Source: Clostridia bacterium (GTDB lineage Bacteria > Bacillota_A > Clostridia > Oscillospirales > CAG-272). Taken from it: a stretch of 64,000 nucleotides of DNA. A program made the position numbers and the translations under genes. Below the pieces are notes generated by a model. That model worked only from the letters and a program-made list of their open reading frames with translations, ran no database searches and was not told the origin of the DNA. Of the stretch, positions 60,115 through 64,000 are shown in pieces. The stretch's first letter is position 1. Each line of letters opens with the position of its first letter. The stretch covers positions 1 through 64,000 of the forward strand of contig JAFTSQ010000015.1 in NCBI GenBank assembly GCA_017467205.1, in the 5' to 3' direction.

Positions 60115-60220
60115 ATTAGCAAAGTAGCCGAAAGGCTATGACGCAAAGCTATAGGGGCTAAAATCTGATTTTTGCCAGCCAGTTGCCATTTGTTTTCAGT
60201 GGTAACCGGCGTTTTTTTAT
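60115..60220 (+). promoter_or_regulatory. c-di-GMP-I (GEMM-I) riboswitch with terminator
   Basis: Conserved parts in order: TAGCAAAGTAGCCGAAAGGC with the GAAA tetraloop, TGACGCAAAGC, GGGGCTAA, and the second stem CAGCCAGTTGCC ... GGTAACCGGC. The second stem is followed by seven T, so aptamer and terminator overlap, which implies transcriptional control. It lies 25-30 bp before the ribosome-binding site of the next gene. Confidence 0.9.
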
Positions 60221-60245
60221 TTTTGCCTAAAGAAAGGAGCAGAAT

Positions 60246-61106
60246 ATGAAGACATATCGCATCAGCATACTGACAGTGCTTTCACTGCTCCTTGTGTGCT
60301 CAATAATATCCCTCTCTCTCGGATGGCTGACGAACTATATCCATCTTGATCCGGGGCTTGATTTTTCCGCAGATGCGCCCGACGACCTTTTGCTCTACGA
60401 GATATCGTATGACGAGGATGCAAATGACAACGTTACTCAAACGGTTACCGAAGGAAAGGAAACCGTGGGTGACGGTGAGTTCGTTATATCAAATCTGCAA
60501 TTTGGCGTGATAAACAACCTTTCCGTACTCAAGAATTCCAATTACGTGTATTACGCTATAAGAGTTCCGAAGAAAAACGGCGATAACATCTCGCTCGGTG
60601 TCAGCTACGGCGACGTTGATTCTGACGGTGCGCATTTCACAATTTACGTTCCCGTGCGTGAGAACGGCGATATTAAGCTTGAAAACGGCGTTATGGTTAC
60701 CGAGAAGCTTGCCGATGTTGATAAGCTTGATAAGCTCACAGCAATAGAAACCAATAACAGCGCAACCTTCATAACCTATTCCTTCGCGATTTCCGAAAAA
60801 GCCCCGTCCGAATATTCGAACGTCGCCGATATGGATGCGTTGTTTGAGGAGGCGCTTGCGGATTCGGATGCGAACAAGAGCGCGGAGAAAAAAGAGCATC
60901 AGATGAATGCAGTTGAGGACGACGGCTCGCCAACTCTCACCGAAATGACCTACGATACCTCGTCTATCACCGGCGATTACTACTATGTTTATATAAAGCT
61001 CACACCTAACATCGACCTTTATAAATACTTCATAGACTACCTTTGGGATAGCATGCCCTTCTATCTCGCTTACGAGATAAGGGTAAAATTCGATGTAAAA
61101 ACCTAA
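60246..61106 (+). CDS. Exported protein under c-di-GMP riboswitch control
   Basis: A 286-residue protein with an N-terminal hydrophobic segment (about residues 7-27, ISILTVLSLLLVCSIISLSL) that is a signal peptide or membrane anchor. The rest is acidic and Asn/Asp/Tyr-rich, with predicted beta strands (YYYVYIKLTPNIDLYKYF near the end). I do not recognise a family. The segment right after the hydrophobic stretch (GWLTNYIHLDPG) and the same position in the next protein (SAYFLTVFDKLG) resemble the aromatic motif after signal peptides of SipW-dependent fibre proteins such as TasA; this is a weak likeness. Start ATG 60246 has AAAGGAG upstream. It is the first gene behind the c-di-GMP riboswitch, so expression should vary with sessile or motile state. 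Confidence 0.65.
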   Translation: MKTYRISILTVLSLLLVCSIISLSLGWLTNYIHLDPGLDFSADAPDDLLLYEISYDEDANDNVTQTVTEGKETVGDGEFVISNLQFGVINNLSVLKNSNYVYYAIRVPKKNGDNISLGVSYGDVDSDGAHFTIYVPVRENGDIKLENGVMVTEKLADVDKLDKLTAIETNNSATFITYSFAISEKAPSEYSNVADMDALFEEALADSDANKSAEKKEHQMNAVEDDGSPTLTEMTYDTSSITGDYYYVYIKLTPNIDLYKYFIDYLWDSMPFYLAYEIRVKFDVKT

Positions 61107-61155
61107 ATGCGAAAAATAAAGTCAGAAAAACTAAAACTCAAGAAAGGAGAATGAC

Positions 61156-64000
61156 GTGCAAAAACTGAAAAAGATAACCGTAGTCGCAGCTCTCTGCGTT
61201 TTGCTTCTCGTGTCGCTCGTGCTGCAATTAATATCACCGAGCTCTGCGTATTTTCTCACGGTTTTTGATAAGCTTGGAGTAAACTCGGTAATGGTCGAGC
61301 TCATATTCGACCGCCTTGATTTTACCAATACTGCTATAACCGACCTCGGCTACGCAAACGTGGATGCCGACGGAAACGAAATCCCTTGGGGAAGCGAGCA
61401 AAATCCCTACGTCATCTCCCAAAAGTTCCATATACAGAACCTCTCGGTTCTTCAGAACTCCGGCTTCTTCTTGGGCAGGCAGGAGAACGGAGTCCCCGTG
61501 CAATCATATTTCCTCGTCTGCAATCCCGATGGAACTCCCGTGGCTATTGATTGCGGCGGAATGACCATAGAGCCCGTCGGAACAACCGAGCTCCCCTTTA
61601 CCGGTGTAATCAGCGGCGCTCCCATTGCGGGCAGTGCTACCTATAAAAACGCCGACGGTGAAAGCTACGGCGTTTCAACCTCGACTATCGCAAACCTTGT
61701 CGTTGACGGAAAGTCGGATACGCCCGACCTCGGCTTCTTTGGCTACGCAGGCTATTACGGCAGCTACAACGAGAACGATGCAACCCTTACCGGCGGTTAC
61801 GCCTCTACTATCGAGAATCTTCTCTTTGCCGACGTCACGATAAAGTCCTCGAAGAGCCTTCTTGACACTCTTCTTGACGCTTGGTGGGCATTGTGGAAAA
61901 CCCCCGGTATAGATGCGGAAACAGGTGGGGAAATCGAGCTTGACCACACTCACTTTAAGGATACAAGAGAGGAAACCCACCACGTCGGTATAATTGCAGG
62001 TCACGCAGAGTTCGCAACCATAAAGAATGTCAGCGTCTATTATAGCGATAACGTTGCCGCGTTCGACCTCGTGTCCGACTCTTCAGAAAGCATCACTAAC
62101 TATTATAGCTCCACAGGTCTTATCGGCCTTCTTCAGTACGTCAACCCCGCAGTAGTCACCGATGCGGACGGAAACCAAACACTTGACGGCTCGGGTGGCG
62201 TCAGCGATAGTCAAATCACCGGCGACGGCGAGGGCGGCGGAGGCGGTGAAGAGTCGGGAACTCTCACCGGTTATTTCCTTGCAGAAAGCCTCTTCAATCA
62301 GCACGAAGAATATCTCACAGCGCAAGGCCTTGGAACGAAGGATTCCTATAACGTAATAGAAATGAAAGCAGCTGACGGTACGGGACTTTTCAAAACCGTC
62401 CAGATGAATGAGCGCCAAAACATCGGTGACGCTTGGGTACCGCGTACCTATTATTATTTCCAAGATTCAGTGTTCACTTTCGCAATGTCAATGTCGACAG
62501 CAGAAGGGGAAACTATAGATACGGTAGACCCTGCCAAGAGTGACTATATTCAGAAAATATGGAAGCTTGACGAAAACGGAGCTGCACCTAATCTCTCTGC
62601 TACTGAGAATTTGACCGATTGGAAATACGACGTTGACCCGGATGCTCCCTCTAGAGTTTCATATTATCTTGAGGCAGTGACTTCAATGACGGAAAATGCA
62701 TATTACGTTCTTGCTTATTTTGACAAAGGCGCGGATGCAACCTCGGGCACTGCGGATGACGTTCTTTACGTTTTCAATCCAAATGATGTAAACGGTACGG
62801 ACGGTTACGTTCATGCGATTGCTATAGGAGCCCTTTCTGCCGCAGGAGCAACAGATGACGAGTTAAACGGAACTGTAACGTATTTTGACGCAGCGAGCGG
62901 TGGCGGAATAGAGTCGTTAAAACTTATCGGCACTAAAAAAGCGTTCTACGATTACGCCTTTTATTACAACACCACCGACGGTTATTCGATACAAAACCCT
63001 ACCTTGACCGATTATAAGTTTGGTGTAACCTCGACGGCAAGTAGCGTGTTCGGCTCATATGATACACCTTCCACGGTATATTCAACCGCAGGAGCGTCGG
63101 GCGGCGGCGGTTTATCCGCAGAGGCCGCGTATATATATGATTGGGATATTTCAGCTTATAATACTACTACTCAAAAGGGAAAATTCTCAATTTCTAAAAC
63201 ATATAGCTTAAGCACATGGATAGACGAGCGCTTTATATGGTCTAAACTTTCTTTTTCAGATGAAAGTATAAGCTTTTCTTCTCAAAGCTATGATAATTCT
63301 ACGGATCGCGATAATGGTTTCTCTTTAGATGATAGCAACTATTTCACCATCCTAAAAGTCATGACAAATACTCTTGATTCGGATGGAACAATAGCAAGTG
63401 ATGGATTAGGGTCTGCCGGAGAAAATAAAACTAACGAAGAACTCAGCCCGATGAACATCGTTCCCACAACCTCTCCCGATTCGAATGGCACCTACGTTCC
63501 GGATACCATTTATGATTTTGACCCGTCTAAGTATGTGCTTGAGTATGTCGGGACGTCGACCGAAGAGGCAAACGGTCAGTCGGCTGTGATAAATAACTAT
63601 AAGCTTTCGCCGATACGCTCTTATAGGTTGAATAACGGAACGGGCGATCTTTTATCTCAAATAAATCACACTGCAAAGTTATACAAGACTCATAGTCAAA
63701 ACTATCAGTTAACAATAGGAAACACCTTCATAGGAGATCTTGTGGGAGACTGGCTCGATACCAACACCGGTGGTGTTCTTAATACGACTATTGGTAATTC
63801 AGAATCCGCAACCGACCTCTACTCTATTCCGACTGGTATGATAGCCTTTGAGATAAGAGAAGCGTCGACAGACAACCCTTCATATATCAACATTATAGTT
63901 GCCGTGAATCCCGAGCAGGAAACTACCGGCACTATCGGACTTTGGGCGATGAATAAGAGCGATTGGTCCCAATCCTTCGACCTTTCTTCCCCGGCACAGT
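61156..64000 (+). CDS. Large exported protein, 3' end outside the window
   Basis: A frame open from GTG 61156 to the end of the window, at least 948 residues with no stop. The start has AAAGGAGA 5 bp upstream; an ATG at 61151 is in another frame and stops quickly. The N-terminus is a signal peptide or anchor (about residues 5-27) ending SPSSAYFLTV. Behind it come repeated strand-rich segments with phrases such as ISQKFHIQNLSVLQNSGFF and TIENLLFADVTIKS, as in proteins with beta-helix or adhesin-like folds, a Gly/Glu-rich hinge near residue 360 (GEGGGGGEESG), and a long Thr/Ser/Asp-rich region. The phrase LQFGVINNLSVLKNSNYV in the preceding gene is similar to QKFHIQNLSVLQNSGFF, so the two may be related. 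It is 49 bp downstream and probably co-transcribed under c-di-GMP control. Confidence 0.7.
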   Translation, partial: MQKLKKITVVAALCVLLLVSLVLQLISPSSAYFLTVFDKLGVNSVMVELIFDRLDFTNTAITDLGYANVDADGNEIPWGSEQNPYVISQKFHIQNLSVLQNSGFFLGRQENGVPVQSYFLVCNPDGTPVAIDCGGMTIEPVGTTELPFTGVISGAPIAGSATYKNADGESYGVSTSTIANLVVDGKSDTPDLGFFGYAGYYGSYNENDATLTGGYASTIENLLFADVTIKSSKSLLDTLLDAWWALWKTPGIDAETGGEIELDHTHFKDTREETHHVGIIAGHAEFATIKNVSVYYSDNVAAFDLVSDSSESITNYYSSTGLIGLLQYVNPAVVTDADGNQTLDGSGGVSDSQITGDGEGGGGGEESGTLTGYFLAESLFNQHEEYLTAQGLGTKDSYNVIEMKAADGTGLFKTVQMNERQNIGDAWVPRTYYYFQDSVFTFAMSMSTAEGETIDTVDPAKSDYIQKIWKLDENGAAPNLSATENLTDWKYDVDPDAPSRVSYYLEAVTSMTENAYYVLAYFDKGADATSGTADDVLYVFNPNDVNGTDGYVHAIAIGALSAAGATDDELNGTVTYFDAASGGGIESLKLIGTKKAFYDYAFYYNTTDGYSIQNPTLTDYKFGVTSTASSVFGSYDTPSTVYSTAGASGGGGLSAEAAYIYDWDISAYNTTTQKGKFSISKTYSLSTWIDERFIWSKLSFSDESISFSSQSYDNSTDRDNGFSLDDSNYFTILKVMTNTLDSDGTIASDGLGSAGENKTNEELSPMNIVPTTSPDSNGTYVPDTIYDFDPSKYVLEYVGTSTEEANGQSAVINNYKLSPIRSYRLNNGTGDLLSQINHTAKLYKTHSQNYQLTIGNTFIGDLVGDWLDTNTGGVLNTTIGNSESATDLYSIPTGMIAFEIREASTDNPSYINIIVAVNPEQETTGTIGLWAMNKSDWSQSFDLSSPAQ

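Overview
The window looks like chromosomal DNA of an anaerobic, low-to-moderate GC Gram-positive bacterium of the class Clostridia, probably an uncultured gut lineage. The evidence is a CpsB/CpsC/CpsD-type capsule phosphoregulatory set, lipoproteins with Gram-positive style lipoboxes, a desulfoferrodoxin, a ThiT transporter under a TPP riboswitch, a class I c-di-GMP riboswitch, clean TTGACA/TATAAT promoters with 17-bp spacing, and strong Shine-Dalgarno sites. Genus-level placement is not possible from the sequence alone.

Layout. (1) 1-336: C-terminal end of a surface protein with cell-wall-binding-like repeats. (2) 479-11082: end of a surface-polysaccharide locus. It holds a GT2 glycosyltransferase, a Wzx-like flippase, a DHH phosphoesterase, a MITE-like element, a nucleotidyltransferase, a histidine phosphatase, the complete UDP-L-FucNAc pathway (capE, capF, capG), and the PHP phosphatase/chain-length modulator/tyrosine kinase trio. 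No Wzy polymerase or initiating transferase is visible, so those probably lie upstream of the window. (3) 11178-20160: housekeeping and accessory genes. These are a beta-propeller protein, desulfoferrodoxin, a divergent mntR-like regulator with an MFS transporter, pepT, a YjjG-like HAD phosphatase, an aluminium-resistance/methionine-gamma-lyase family PLP enzyme, thiN, and thiT behind a TPP riboswitch.

(4) 20182-56312: the dominant feature, about 36 kb and more than half of the window. It is a head-to-tail array of eleven paralogous proteins ending in the same right-handed beta-helix module. Seven are lipoproteins of about 800 residues (A1, A3-A8), each with two small alpha/beta domains that resemble the accessory domains of GH20/GH67 enzymes, followed by the beta-helix. 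One (A2) is a truncated copy without an export signal. Three (B1-B3) are giants of about 1,800 residues with a type I signal peptide, three extra N-terminal beta-rich modules and a helical/beta linker before the same C-terminal module. Many units end in a related hairpin starting ACACGGGGTGG. The copies are mosaic: module identity does not follow gene architecture, which points to recombination or gene conversion. A conserved R-F-D-x-H ... L-R-x-D-Y-G signature in the beta-helix suggests one shared ligand or active site. I recognise no characterised system with this layout.

(5) 56291-59999: trmO, tRNA-Leu(CAG) followed by a palindromic array and a duplicated tRNA 3' end (possible integration scar), an orotate-phosphoribosyltransferase-like protein, an alpha/beta hydrolase, and more palindromic repeats. 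(6) 60077-64000: a c-di-GMP-I riboswitch upstream of two exported proteins, the second (at least 948 residues) running off the window.

Taken together the window is mostly about the cell surface: capsule synthesis and its phosphoregulation, a large expanded family of exported beta-helix proteins that may bind or process glycans, and c-di-GMP-controlled exported proteins. Functions of the beta-helix array and of the last two proteins are inferred from sequence only.
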